A stretch of DNA of 64,000 nt. Origin: Phialophora verrucosa. Taxonomy: Eukaryota > Ascomycota > Eurotiomycetes > Chaetothyriales > Herpotrichiellaceae. A program made the position numbers and the translations under genes. A model generated the notes under the pieces. It saw only the letters and a list, made by a program, of their open reading frames with translations. It was not told the DNA's origin and made no database searches. Within the stretch, counting starts at the first letter, position 1; each line of letters begins with the position of its first letter. The stretch lies in assembly GCA_002099365.1 (NCBI GenBank), contig MSED01000008.1, forward strand, positions 682,001 through 746,000, written 5' to 3'. Positions 42,524 through 54,258 of the stretch are shown piece after piece.

Positions 42524-43323
42524 TCTGGCCAAGCTCAGAGGAGTTGCGCTATTCCGGCTCGCGAACTAGATAAAGGGACGCGTAGAGAGGACGACAGGAA
42601 GGCGAGAGGAAGAGGCACGATCGTAGAGAGAACGAGGCGGGAGAATCCCTCAGCTCGACTGCGATCCGGGACCGAGCCTCAATTGATGTCGAGCTCCAAT
42701 CGAGACGCAGTTATCAGGTTCACCGTAATTCTTGGCAACGGGGCAGGACATGACTATTAGCGCAGCTCTGTATATCGCCAAGGACGCCGCAGCAAGTTCT
42801 CAATGCTCAACCTCTGCGCCACTCTCTTCATTAGAGTCATCGTACTCTATGCTTGATCTATTCAATTTGCCATCTTCCAGGAGATCCTGCGTCTTTCAAT
42901 GGCCGGTGCTATGCTATGTCCGACCTACACCCAGTCCATTACTATCGAAGCAGCCAACGTGACTGCTGATAACCAACTCCCTTCTCGCTGAGAAGTGCGC
43001 AGCTGTCATTCCGCAACGATACATCAACCCCAACTAACGAATCAAATGTGTAAGACGTCAATCCCACTGGGCGTCTACTTGTATTTTGCTATCACTGTCA
43101 GGACGTTAGTATCGTGTTCTTATGAAAACAGAATTTCCCGCCTTCATTCTCCCCTTGCATCCATATTGTCGAAGACACATCGCTGCTTAACATTGCCCCG
43201 ATCTTGACGCTAGCGCCGGTGGACCAAGAAAGGGAGGCTTCAACACGCTTGTGCCATACAGCCTAATCAAGCCTGCAAGGAAGCACTCGGCACTCGGCGT
43301 CGACCGATTTACGACGACTAAAC
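42524..43323. promoter_or_regulatory. Divergent intergenic region, complex I gene and hydroxyacid dehydrogenase
   Basis: 800 bases between divergent starts. Short plus-strand frames lack features. Confidence 0.5.
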
Positions 43324-44399
43324 ATGTCAGCCAGGCCCAAGATCCTGCTCCTCGGCAAGATCGAGCAGTAAGCGTACCAGCCATGCTATGCATCTTGTAC
43401 CCTTCCGTCCTGAACTGATGAATTCCATACAGTGCGCAAGAGGCATGGCAATCGTTAAGTTCGCTCGGCGACCTAGTGACACCCACCGCCACCAACCGCG
43501 CCGACTTCATCAAGGAATGCCAGTCCGGCCGGCTCGACGGCGTGGTCGCCGCGTACCGCACCTTCCAGTCCGTCAGCATCACGGGTCTCTTCGACGAGGA
43601 ACTTGTCCGCGTGCTGCCTAAATCCTGGAAATTTCTCGCCAGCTGCGGTGCCGGCTATGACCAGATCGATGCCGATGCTTGCTCCGCGCGAGATCCAACG
43701 CTGCTCGTGGCAAACGTGCCCACGGCGGTGGACGACGCCACCGCCGATACAGGCATCTTTCTCATGCTGGGCGCGCTGCGCAACTTCAACACCAGCATGG
43801 TGGCGTTGCGCAAAGGCGCCTGGCGCGGCAATCCTCCCCCAGCCCTCGGCCACGATCCTCAGGGCAAAGTGCTCGGCGTGCTCGGCATGGGCGGGATCGG
43901 ACGAAACATGAAGAAAAAGGCCGAAGCATTCGGCATGACGGTCATCTACCACAACCGACGAGAACTTGACCCTTCCCAAGCCGATGGCGCGGCGTACGTC
44001 TCGTTTGAAGAACTATTGCGCCAAAGTGATGTGCTGAGCCTGAATCTGCCGCTCAACCCGAAGACTCGCCACATCATCTCCACGGAGCAATTGAAGTTGA
44101 TGAAACCTAGTGCCATCATCGTCAATACGGCCCGGGGAGCGGTCATCGATGAAGCCGCGTTGGTCGACGCGTTAGACAGCGGTACCGTCGCCGGCGCGGG
44201 TCTAGATGTCTACGAGGAAGAACCAGCGATCCACCCCGGTCTCGTGGCCAATGAAAAGGTCACCTTGCTGCCCCACATGGGCACGTGGACGCTCGAGACC
44301 ATCAAGAAGATGGAAGAATGGGCGATCGAGAACGTCAGGCTGGCCGTGGAGACGGGCAAGTTGAAGAGTCCCATTTTCGAGCAGAGGGACATGCAGTGA
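43324..44399 (+). CDS. D-isomer-specific 2-hydroxyacid dehydrogenase
   Basis: NAD(P)-dependent reductase of the glyoxylate/hydroxypyruvate reductase type, 336 aa. Exons 43324-43367 and 43433-44399 with a 65-nt intron (GTAAGC...ACAG). The start reads MSARPKILLLGKIEHAQEAW. The nucleotide-binding motif GVLGMGGIGRNM is at about 163-174, followed by HNRRELDP; the Arg-Arg after strand 2 suggests NADPH preference. Catalytic residues are seen: Arg249 (NTARGAVID), Glu in LDVYEEEP (about 276-278) and His296 (LLPHMGTWT). The substrate-side strand SCGAGYDQIDADAC is typical. Fungal homologues reduce glyoxylate or hydroxypyruvate. No presequence or peroxisomal tail is visible, so it is probably cytosolic. 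Confidence 0.93.
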
Positions 44400-44704
44400 T
44401 GGATTTCGTGGCGGATCCCTCCCTCCCCTGGACCGCGCCGCCTAGATCGAACTAGACATAGACATAGACATATACACTATAGGTAGCCGAGCCAAGCCAA
44501 ATTACAGGTCAGAATCTCTACCGGACTCGTAGAGCTCTCCATGCAAAGTTTCCATACTTGCACAGTAGCAGTCTGTCCATTCCTCGAGCCGAACCAACCA
44601 CAGGTTTGCTTGAGCTCCAAGTCGATCCCAAGCGAGGGAACAGGACGCTTGGCTCGCCTCCGGCCAGCAGTGTACTCGTATGCAGGGAACAATTTCTGAC
44701 CCAA

Positions 44705-44740
44705 AGACATACACATGCACACATGCACACATGCACATGT
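44705..44740. repeat. ACATGCAC simple repeat
   Basis: Repeated ACACATGC units; low-complexity, non-coding. Confidence 0.7.
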
Positions 44741-45042
44741 CCACAAGTCCACACAATACCCTGGACTCACCTCCATCAGCAACTCCCCGGTCTCTCTCTC
44801 AACTGGGTGCACCCAATGCGATCCCCACCTCTGGCACATCTCACACATCACTGCCTACGTACGAGCACTGTGCACGCTCGGCACCCTGCCCCCATTATGT
44901 GCGGAGTACTCCGCATGTCCACGGTATAATCTACGCATACGCATATTCTCCTCATGCTTTTCCCTCTGTTCAGGCCCGGGTGGCCCGATCCGGCAGGCTA
45001 CAGTATAGTACGAGGTACAGGTCGAAAATAACACACCGTGTG

Positions 45043-45112
45043 GGTGCAGGTGCAGGTGCAGGTGCGGGCGGCAAGGACTACGAGTACGAGTACGAGCACA
45101 AGCACAAGCACA
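45043..45112. repeat. GTGCAG and TACGAG/CACAAG hexamer tracts
   Basis: Four GTGCAG-type hexamers are followed, after a short spacer, by TACGAG and then CACAAG hexamers. Alternating purine-pyrimidine simple sequence without a gene. Confidence 0.75.
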
Positions 45113-45720
45113 TAATTTCACTAGCGTTTTCCCTGTGGCTCAACTTCGATCAGGCTGGAAGCGAGGCGAGGCGAGGTCTGTACGCAGTAGAGTACCTGCA
45201 TCACAGTCCTCCGTGCTCCCTACCCCTCGGCTCGGTCGGCAACTCGTTCGCGGCGCGGTATGTCTGAGACAGGTACGAGTACAGTATCATCCCCCCAACA
45301 TGTGGCTTTCGCTGTCTTATCCTACACATACGGCGGTGATGAAGGTGTGGTGTGGTATGTGGTGTGTAGCCGGCATACTGTGGTTTAGATGCTACGAGGC
45401 AGGAGGCACAGAAGGCACAAGTATGACAGTATGTCCTGCGTGCCTGTGTACGTAAAGTAATAAAAGCCCGGAATTGGGGGTGGTTTCGACCTTGGACTCT
45501 ACTCCGTATGGTGTGGCCGACAGACGCTTACTGAGCCCTCGCTCATGCACCGGCCATATGTCCGTAGCACAATTTTACCGTGTACGAGTAACCACAGACT
45601 CCCTTATCAGGGCCCAGTGGAAGCTACAGTACTACTGGACAGGTGTCTCGGGGGTTCATGCAGCGATGCTTGTTAGATGGTCTGGATGGTTTATCCAAAG
45701 GTCTAGACCTGACGCACAAA

Positions 45721-45739
45721 CCCCCCCCCCCCCCCCCCC
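45721..45739. repeat. Homopolymer run of 19 C
   Basis: Nineteen consecutive C bases. Its exact length may be unreliable in sequencing. Confidence 0.9.
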
Positions 45740-46549
45740 TTCGATCTTGAAAGCCTTTGTATAGTCCCGTATCCAAACTCCACAGTTTGTGGCGATCGCA
45801 GCAATCATCGTGCGAGGAAACGCCCTTTTGGATGGCCGCTCCGCATACTGTTCCTGGCCGACTTCTTGACTTTCTTTGAGGGCTGACTAGGTCTATTTTG
45901 ACTTCGGGAGATCCTCGTCGTCTCGCCTCGCCTCGCTGTTAGCGTGCCGCACGATGGAAGCTCCTGCATGCTCGCTTGGAGAGGTCGAACGGTTCGTATG
46001 TCGCATCTGTTGATTGCTCAACTCTGAGTCTGTCACCCAGGAGCTGCATTTTGCGGGAGCGACAGCCATGGCGTGGACATCCTGGGCCCTGGGTCCAGGT
46101 CAGTATCCAGCTGCTCATTGAGGCGAGCAATCGCTATTTGCTACCTGTTCCGCCAGCTGAGGAGGACAGGTCAAAATTCGCGCCCTTCCCCCACACAACA
46201 AAGATCACCATCCTCTTCAATAATGCCCTGTGGGGCGGTCGAGAAGTGCTCTACTAGCAGGCGCGCGATTCGTCGTACCTTTGGCATTGCCTTCTCATAC
46301 CAGGGTTGGGTGCGTGCCTGGCAATCACTGTCCAACATAGGAAATTATGGTAGAAGTGACAGTCAACTACATCTGATTACAGAAGTAAAATAGAGCTTGA
46401 TCCTCCCAAGGTCCCCCTTGTCTGAGTGTGCAAAAAGAGTATGCCTGCCATCTCTTCGTGTGTCCATCGGCGGAAGAACGGGTATGATGCTGTAATGAGA
46501 GCGGGAAGGACTAAGCGAATATTTGTTCAGTGAGCCAGGGCGGCCAACA

Positions 46550-48780
46550 TTAGGCCTCAAACGCCCTCAACGCCATGCCGGATATAGTCGCAAATACTTG
46601 ATTCGTAGCACGTCCATTTGCCTGTGTTTCCAGGTATCTCTTTGCAAGTTCTCGTTCCGAAGTGAGATCACCGTTTCCTCCTGACGCAAGCAACATTATG
46701 CTGTAGATTATGTCCCTGTTCTCCATGCCGTCGAGGAAAGACCGACACAGACGCACCGCTGCTCCCGACAAGCCCGGGCCAGAAGACGACTGTGTGGCAG
46801 CTGCCGCTTCGACCAACTTCCAGAATTCTTCGGATCTCCGTGCAAGTTGTTTCTCGAGCGTCGCCTCCTTTGGTTCTGGTTCGGCTTCTTCTTGATGGAC
46901 AAAATCCGACATAGAGGCCGTTGGATTGCTGAAGGGTTCTCCTGTCAGAATCGCACCGAGCGCTCGGCACCGAAGCGCCAGTTGATCTGCCTCCTCATCT
47001 CCATCGTGCTCTGGTCGGACGCACAGTTCGAGCATGGCCCAGGTGACCCGGGCTTCCTGACTTGCCAAGGTCGCATTTTGGACAGGCGTGTCTGCGTGGT
47101 TGCTCACGAGCGTCAAATACGCCAGCATATTGCCCAGTTGAGTCCGATCTGTACAGAGTAAAGGAAAACCGTGATTGGCAAACCATTTTGACTGCCCTGT
47201 CTCCAGCAGCCTGTCGAGACCCGGGGCGAACGCAATGTCATAGACCTTTCGGATAGACTCGAGGTTAGGAACGGAATCAGGTGGAATAGGTGGTACACTC
47301 GGGACTTTGGTGCCAGCGATTGTACAGATAGACTCAATGGTCCTCGGGGTTTGTCGAGAGCCGATATCCATCATTATTGCACTGGCACAAGTCAGACGAT
47401 AGGGAAGACGCAGCCTCAGCTCCACTCACTTCGTCCAGGCGGCGGCGGATACGGAGCTATGCCAGTGTGGTGGGGCGTGTCCATGTGATAAGGCTGATTG
47501 ATGTGAGGCAGAAGCTGTTCGGACGGCCGCGGGAAGGGATATTCGTTGTGATCTCGCGGTGAACTTGACACAATTGAGGAATTGTGATTCGCGACTGGAG
47601 GGCTGATGGGAGTAGCCGAGAATCTTCGAGCTTGAGCGCCAATCGACGACGACAGAGGCGGATTAGAGTTGCTGTTGGTAGGTGCTGAGGATGACGGCGC
47701 TGGGTGCAACGACTGAGGCCCCTGCGCTTGGAAGACGGGATCGTAGCCTTGACAAGCGCGCTTGCTCTTCAGGCAGTTCCTGCACTCCGGTCGACCTTCA
47801 TCGCACTGTAAAGTGAATATCAGCGGTTAGTGCCATGCAAGGTACAGGAGAGTGATAAGAGGGTAAGGTCTCGGGGGCAGCAGACAGCGCAAGTCGACGC
47901 GAGGGAAACTACTGCCGTGTCCCGAACAGGGAATTGAGGTGAGGGAGTAATCTCGAGACGAGGGAGGGCGTTGAACGATGGAGTCGCTTAGAGGAAAAAT
48001 CGTTGTAGCGCCGTTGACTTCGGGATGAGAGTTGCGAAGGTTTGTGACACGGCGGAGATGGCAGCGTCGATCACAAGGCCCGAGGCCTAAATAGGCCTGT
48101 GTCCTTTGGGGCGGGCGCTCCCCTGGACTTTGGAGTTAGGCGCCGCCCACGGCTATCACCCACTAGCCCGAGTGGAGCTCCGTGTAAAGTTGCCCTCGCC
48201 CCAAGCTCGTTCTTTGGCAAATTGCCTGCCAGCCAGTGGTCCCCGTGGCCGTGTAGATGGGTATCGGGGCGGCAAGGCGACAATGAGAGAAGGAACATGA
48301 ATGTCGGACAACGCTGAAATGGCGAAATAATGTGCAGGAGAAATTGAAACCTGGACTCACTTTAATGCGCCGTTTTCGGCACGTCAAGCAACCCGTCTTC
48401 GTCCGTCTCTTCACCTCTTTGGCTTTGTGACGGGGAGGCGCAACGATAAGACTCGGGTCGGTGGTTGACGGCAGGGCCATCCTCCCCGGCATGGGCTGGT
48501 ACGGCGAATGCATCCCCGGGTACATCGGTCGTGCTTGCATATACTCGTGAGGCATTGGCGGCGGCGGCACTGGCGGAGGCGCCGGTCGAGCTGCATAAGG
48601 GTACGGCAACGGCGGCAGTACACGCTGCTGTGCTGGCGGCGGGGGTGGTAAAGGTTGCACAACTTCTGGTTCTGATCGATGTGCCATGTGCGTGTGGAAA
48701 TCGATGCTGCTGATCGGCGGGAGACTAATCGACGACGTCGAAGACTGAAGAGCCGCTGTGCTCATATTTGAGTAGTTCAT
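46550..48780 (-). CDS. Zn2Cys6 transcription factor with an unusually long first intron
   Basis: About 543 aa, three exons: 48361-48780, 47426-47805 and 46550-47381. A Pro-rich N-terminus (PLPPPPPAQQ, PPPVPPPPMPHEY) precedes the zinc cluster. The cluster is split by an intron after TGCLTCRKRRIK and resumes CDEGRPECRNCLKSKRACQGYDPVF, giving the complete six-Cys pattern C-x2-C-x6-C-x6-C-x2-C-x6-C. That intron is 555 nt (GTGAGT...TACAG), ten times the local norm. A Ser/Pro/Asn-rich linker leads to a helical regulatory region (ESIRKVYDIAFAPGLDRLLE, QLGNMLAYLTLVSNHADTP, VTWAMLELCVRP). The second intron is uncertain. The canonical donor GTGAGT would cause a stop, so I used GTGGAG six bases on (44 nt, CCAG acceptor). 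A more upstream GTATCC donor also keeps the frame. Targets unknown. Confidence 0.8.
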
Positions 48781-51700
48781 CAGCGCCGCTTCTTCCCGCC
48801 TCCTGCTGTCTCCAGCGGGGAGGCCTTGTCACTGAGGATGCGATGTTGCGACTCGATGGTGGTGTCGCTGGCGAGCCCGGCGCGGGTTGACTTCGTCGGC
48901 CTCTCTTCCCCCACAAAGCCACAGATTCAGGCTCTCTGTTTCAAGGACCAGGTTGAACGTCTCTCTTCTGAAACTTCCAGCTGGTCAGCGCCCATACACA
49001 ATGCTTTGCTCTCGTGACCCTTCCGGCGAATTTTGCCTGTTTGTTCTCGCCGGCGGATCGTAGTATATGGCCGACAGACTGAGACCCAACTACACCTCTG
49101 GCAAGGAACAAGCAACGATAACGCAGGGAAGGACACGATATACAAAAGAACAACCGAGCAAAGCAGAGAACCAGACGGATGCAAGACGGAAACAAGCAAC
49201 CGGGCAATGAAGCAGGATCAAGCGCGAAGCGAGGATGCGAAGAGAGCAAAGTACTGGAAGGTGTTTGGAGTATGCAGCGTATGGCTGTGCCTGCACCATA
49301 GTAACATATGACCTGATGGAGGAGCAAGGTCGCATAGCACTGGCTGGAAGGAGCAGCGGCGTGGACATGGATTCCAGTTCCACTGACAGGGCTCGAGAGG
49401 ACAGGGGGGTTTTCTGGAGTGCTTGATCACCCATTTAGGGCCCGTGAAACGGTCAACTGTCCCCAGTGGCTACAGGCTTTGACCATTTGAGCGATCGCCC
49501 TTTCCTCGAGGCGTCGCGGACGTTCTAAGTGCCGAAGCGTAGTGAGCATGAATCAGATTTGCGATGGCGAAATTGGAACGAGCCTCGCTTGGAGTCGCTT
49601 CGACTCGCTCAGCCGCCCCTAGACGACAAGCATTATCTGGGGGACGTGCTGCAATTCGAAGACGACGCTCCGTAGCCTGGCGACCTAAGTCGTTCCCAAA
49701 AGCCATGATGGACCTCGAGCTAGTGGGGAGGTGATGGACCATGCATGAATGGGAGAATGGGCGAGCACGACTCCACGAGTCCCCGAACGGCCCGGAACAC
49801 GCAGCTGTTGACAGGTCTGTCGGTCAACTGTCACCGGTACGAGTGGCAGGAGCCAGAGTTGAGCAGTGGATGGAACAGCGGTGGACTCCTCTCTGCTCTG
49901 CTGAGCAAAGAGTTTGCCAAACCCTGGTAACCCAGTCAAGAGGCTTCTCGCTTAGGCATCTCCCGGCGCCAGACGACGTTGGGCCTGAGTCTAAGCTCCT
50001 AGGCTTTGCCTCATCTCGCACTTGGGCACTGTTTGCTCGCCGGCTTTGCCCCCTCTTAGCCTATTCAGCTCAAAAGGCGGTTGCATCGTTATGCATCGGC
50101 GCTGCTAGCTATACACAGTAACGACAGACCACAGGCTGAAAGAGCCATAAGCTGGAAATGGTATAGCCCTGGTTATCGACGGACTAGCGCGTGGGCTTCA
50201 AGACCGCCAGGTGCTGTCTGAATGTTTCGGGTGGCGGGCTTCATACATAAATGGGGAATGCGAACGTCTAGTGACGCGGCAGCCTGGATGGGGGTGATAA
50301 CGGAGCCAGCATGAACCTGACGGAGCGCGTGCGAGGGACCAGTACGAGTAGACAATATGCTCCTCCGACCGGCGGCAATGCCAAAAGAAATGATGGATCA
50401 CGTACCCTTGAGCATGGACTAAGTAATCCCGCCTTCCGTCCGTTCGCCTTCTGGTTCGGATGATGTCGATCAGTGCCTTACTGTCTAACCCAACAGCGAT
50501 CGGATCGTTTGGCCTCACCGAGTCCAATATCCCGAAAGAGATGCGTACAGTGATGGTCGAAAATGCTGGATGCTGCTGCTCGACCGTTGCCAAGCGACTC
50601 TGGAACCCTGCTAGCGCGCAGTCGAGAATGGAGTCGTATCAGTCAAGCGTCCACAATTTGGGAAGAGAAAAGCCAATATGGGGTTCCACCTCTGTAACCG
50701 AGGCCAGTAGTGTCTTCCAAGTATCTGCAGCGTGCGTGCAAGTCCCTCCTTGACTGTCCCTACTCGAGCGTAGTCCACCGCCAAACGACTCCGTGTTCTT
50801 CCTTTGAGGGCTGTCGGTGGATGTGACCATGTCAGCATTCAAAGCACCGCAACAGTCCATTCCCTGCCTTGCTGGCTCCAGAAAAGATTCGTGCCTAACC
50901 TTGCTGGTAAAATTTCGCACCCCGCTTGCTGGGTCTACTTCTCTTTCTGTCTTGGTTCGCTCCAAGCATGCACTGACCGCCGGCAGGCCGTTCAGCTCGC
51001 AACCCTGAGCAAAGCTAACGGGAGGTTGGGGTGAGGGGAAAGCGATAGACGAATCCTCAGATTCGCAACCAGGGTTGGCGTGTGATCCGTTCTGGAGCTT
51101 TGTTGTTTGATCACCATGACCCCCGTCACGCTATCAAGTGAAACAAGTGTTCGAAAATCTCCAGACGACTAGTAGGGAAAATAGCGCAGGAACCTGTCCT
51201 CGAACATAGTAAACGATGCTTGACGACTCACTCGTCGACGCCAGCTGCTCCGTCCTTGTACGCCAAACTCCACCACGTCTCGATTATCCACCTATCTCCC
51301 GGCGTACAGACATTTTAACTTTGCGCATGCTCCTTAGCGAGACAATTTCGACCTCGCTCCGAGATGCGTGGCTTGGGTTTCGCGGCTTCTTTGAGCCTTT
51401 GACTCTGATGTATTGCTCCCTGATCCCAAGAGCTCTCCCACAGCACCCGTCATGATCGCCCAACCCCCCAGGCAAGCTGCACGATGGTCCGTATTTGATC
51501 CGGTACCGCCCACGTACCATTTGTCACCCGGCGTCTCGACATTACCTTCAGTGTCACATGAGCTGCCTGGTCAACACGACCAGTGCATGAAATCATACCC
51601 TGAGACAGCGCTGGAGAAACATGCAATCAGCGTCCTTTGACCCCTGTGAGCCTCGACTCGGCCATTGCAGGGGTTTCTGGATAATACAATCATAATAGCC

Positions 51701-52701
51701 TGTTCAAGTACGCCTTCTTGCATGAGCACAGCAATGCGACAATTGTACAGTCCAGAGATTGAATCGTGTTCACCAAAATTTGCGTTGCCTAAGATCTCGT
51801 GCTGCCTCGTATGTAAGGATCGCCTCGCTTTGTTGCGAAGGTGCAGCATAATATTCTCCGAGCGACTCGGATCCCTGGCTGGGCAGATGCAATAGGCTCG
51901 AGCGGGTTGCAGAACCGACCGAGAACCCTACCTTAGGTCCTGGCGAAGCAGCGAATGCGCCGCTTGTGCTTCCTTACCGCTGCGTGCAGGCACGCAGGAT
52001 ACTGAGTAGCTCCCGATATGTCAAGGGCTCGTAAACGAGGATGACGATGCAGAGGCTGTGTATCCCCAGATCCGGCCATTTATTGGCTATGATGACATTC
52101 AGCTCATGCACTGCACTGCACACTTCCGGAAGTAGGCGGCCCATGACCGTTGGTCAAACTAATTCAATCGAGGCGGCCTCTACTTACGGTACCAGCTAGA
52201 TTGTGAATACAGAGTAGGATTCGTGTACATTGCTGGGCGTCAAGGTGTCGTGCATACGGCCCCCTTTGAGAGAATAAATCAGAGGCCTATCTTATGCTAA
52301 GCCAGGACAGCCACAGGTTTGGCCTTGGGTGAACTTTCACTTCGACTGTCGCACCGCTTGTCTATCGCGTCCCCACCGTCTGCAGGGCCGAGTCGAACGC
52401 CTGCCGAAGGGCCACGACGGACCTGCCACTGCTGTCATATTAGAATTCCTGTGCAACCGTGCAACCATCAGTTAGTGACCACGTGGTTCCGCCACTTGCG
52501 AGTCTGTTATTTCTATGCACCAATGGTTGGGCAAACTCTGGTATGAGAGTTTGGGTTACGAACAAAGGTACGGAGTACAATCAGGCGAACAATCAATCAT
52601 GATCTCGCTTATCTGGGCGTCGGTTCGCTTGTAGCCAGCCGAGGTCAAACCACCCGGGTGCGAAACGACGAGTGTCTTGTTTCAACTTTCAAGATGAAAT
52701 T
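48781..52701. other. Large gene-poor region, 3.9 kb
   Basis: The longest stretch without a supported gene. It runs from the start of the Zn2Cys6 gene to the stop of the zinc-finger gene. Dozens of short frames cover both strands; the largest (49741-50121 plus, 50198-50593 minus) have no motif, no splice continuity and no biased composition. A TACGGAGTAC motif is at 52569-52578. Transposon remnants, a long non-coding RNA or a long promoter are all possible, but I see no evidence for any of them. Confidence 0.5.
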
Positions 52702-53623
52702 TCAAGATGCTTTCGGCCTGCGCTTTTTGAAAACAGGCATGGAAGCTTCCTCTGGGACTTGATCCTTGGGTATCGCCGCTGGAGGTGACTGGGGTTCCTC
52801 TTTCACAATCTCGGGTTTCACTGAGTTGGAGTTTGATTGAGCGTCGACTCTTGGTGAGGTATAATTTCCGGCGGCGCTTCCGTCTTGATTGAGCGCAGGG
52901 TTACTTTCCTGCTTCACTGACGTACCACCCTCACCTTTAATCTGCGAGCCTGGTATTTCCTTCTTGACTGAGATTGAGCCAGAGAGAAGGTCATCAAGGC
53001 CAGCGTTGTCATGGTCAGGATATGTCTTGGTGGCAGCACCCCAACCGCGTCGCACAACAGCCTCACCAGCCGCTTCCTTTTCCTCTTCGTCAACTTCCTG
53101 GCCTTCATATTTGCGCTTCTTGATGCCTGTACTCAAGGGGGCCTCGTCAGCAACTCGCTGTGACAGTGTTTGCCAATCTCCCGCCATGGCCATCTCAGAG
53201 CGGAACTCTTCGGGGACTTTGATCCCCATCTCGGCCAACTGCGCCCATTGTCTCTTGCGATCGGCTATTCCTGGCGGCCCTGTGGCATGTTTGTGGACGG
53301 GAAGCGCTGGTCTCGAGAGTGGATTCGACGAGGTCGAGGATTCGTTCGTGGCACCACCAGCGACTCCCTTCAGTCTTTCGACCTCTGACTTGGCACGTTC
53401 TTTTTCTCTCTCCCCTCGCTCGTGGCTGTTCTGGATATCGCGCAGGAAGCGTTTGAGGCTGTTCTGATGCTTCGCAGTATTCTCATGCTGTTTCCGTTCG
53501 AAGGGAGTGTCTTTGACGTAAGTGCTGCAGTGCTTGCACCAATACTTTGGCTGCGCAAACAGTAAGCAGTGTGCGAGTTAATTATGCAAGTGAACTCACC
53601 GTTGATTTCCAGTATTCCGACAT
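52702..53623 (-). CDS. U1-type (matrin-like) zinc-finger protein, WBP4/FBP21-like splicing factor
   Basis: 290 aa from exons 53600-53623 (24 nt) and 52702-53550, joined across a 49-nt intron (GTGAGT...GCAG). The joined N-terminus MSEYWKSTPKYWCKHCSTYV starts a U1-C/matrin-type C2H2 finger with Cys13, Cys16, His30 and His36 (C-x2-C-x13-H-x5-H); FERKQHENTAKHQ is the RNA-binding-finger signature of WBP4-like spliceosomal proteins. A charged helix (FLRDIQNSHERGEREKERAK) and VERLKG follow. No WW domain is visible, unlike human WBP4. The C-terminal third is disordered and carries five Psi-K-x-E motifs (VKKE, IKGE, VKQE, VKPE, VKEE), candidate SUMO sites. It ends in a basic KKRRPKAS, a likely nuclear localisation signal. 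Role: nuclear, pre-mRNA splicing (inferred). Confidence 0.85.
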
Positions 53624-54258
53624 AATGCAGGATTGATGGCTGACTTGAGGCTGCGCTATGTCATCCGAGGTACGGAGTTCAGGTGAGGGACTTTGGGGAC
53701 GACGGGCGAATGGCGACGGGCAAGGGAGCGCTGTGCTTCGGGAGAGATGTCCCGAAAATGGCTTCGACGATTGCGAGAAAGTAACTGGGCCTGCTGTCTG
53801 ACAAGCCTTATCGCATATGATCGACTGCGTCATTCACGTCAGTTGCTCGCCCATTTTGTCGGCACTTTGTTCAAGCGGAACGTAGAGTCTGCTGCAGCCA
53901 ATCAGCAGCTTGAATTTGACTTTCCGACCTTTCCCGCCCTTCCTGAATCGGGCCGAAAAATTTTGTTGGAGAAGGGGGCCGCACTCCGTAAAGTACCTCG
54001 CTACTTCACCTTTTTCTTTTGCTCATCGGCAACAACGTAGGTCGACGATTGTCTGCTTCGCCATTCATCACTCCCACGTTCCTTCTTTTGTTCTCTTGCT
54101 TTGAGCAGGTGTCCCTAGACTATCGGTATTCTTGACCATCAGTAGATAACTACTGCGATCACCAGACGCGCCTCGGCTTCCTCTGACTGAAAATTCGACG
54201 TTCGTTTCTCGCCGAATTCCATCGACTCCTCCTCCCCAGTTCACCACGCTCAGCTACC
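53624..54258. promoter_or_regulatory. Divergent intergenic region, zinc-finger gene and PRELI gene
   Basis: 635 bases between divergent starts; a TACGGAGTT at 53671 and an ACTCCGTA at 53983 form a spread inverted pair of the recurrent motif. The stretch before the PRELI start is pyrimidine-rich. Confidence 0.5.

Larger units (their letters stand above)
44400..46549. other. Intergenic, 2.15 kb, simple-repeat-rich
   Basis: Convergent region between the hydroxyacid dehydrogenase and a Zn2Cys6 gene. It has TAGACA repeats (44452-44472), ACATGCAC repeats (44705-44740), a perfect GCGGAGTACTCCGC palindrome (44901-44914), GTGCAG and TACGAG/CACAAG tracts (45043-45112) and a C19 run. Frames through these repeats are artefacts of low complexity; no gene is supported. 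Confidence 0.6.

Noticed and set aside
44680..45267. 195-codon frame across repeats
   Set aside because: Driven by simple repeats (CACATG, GTGCAG, TACGAG); low complexity, no real protein features.
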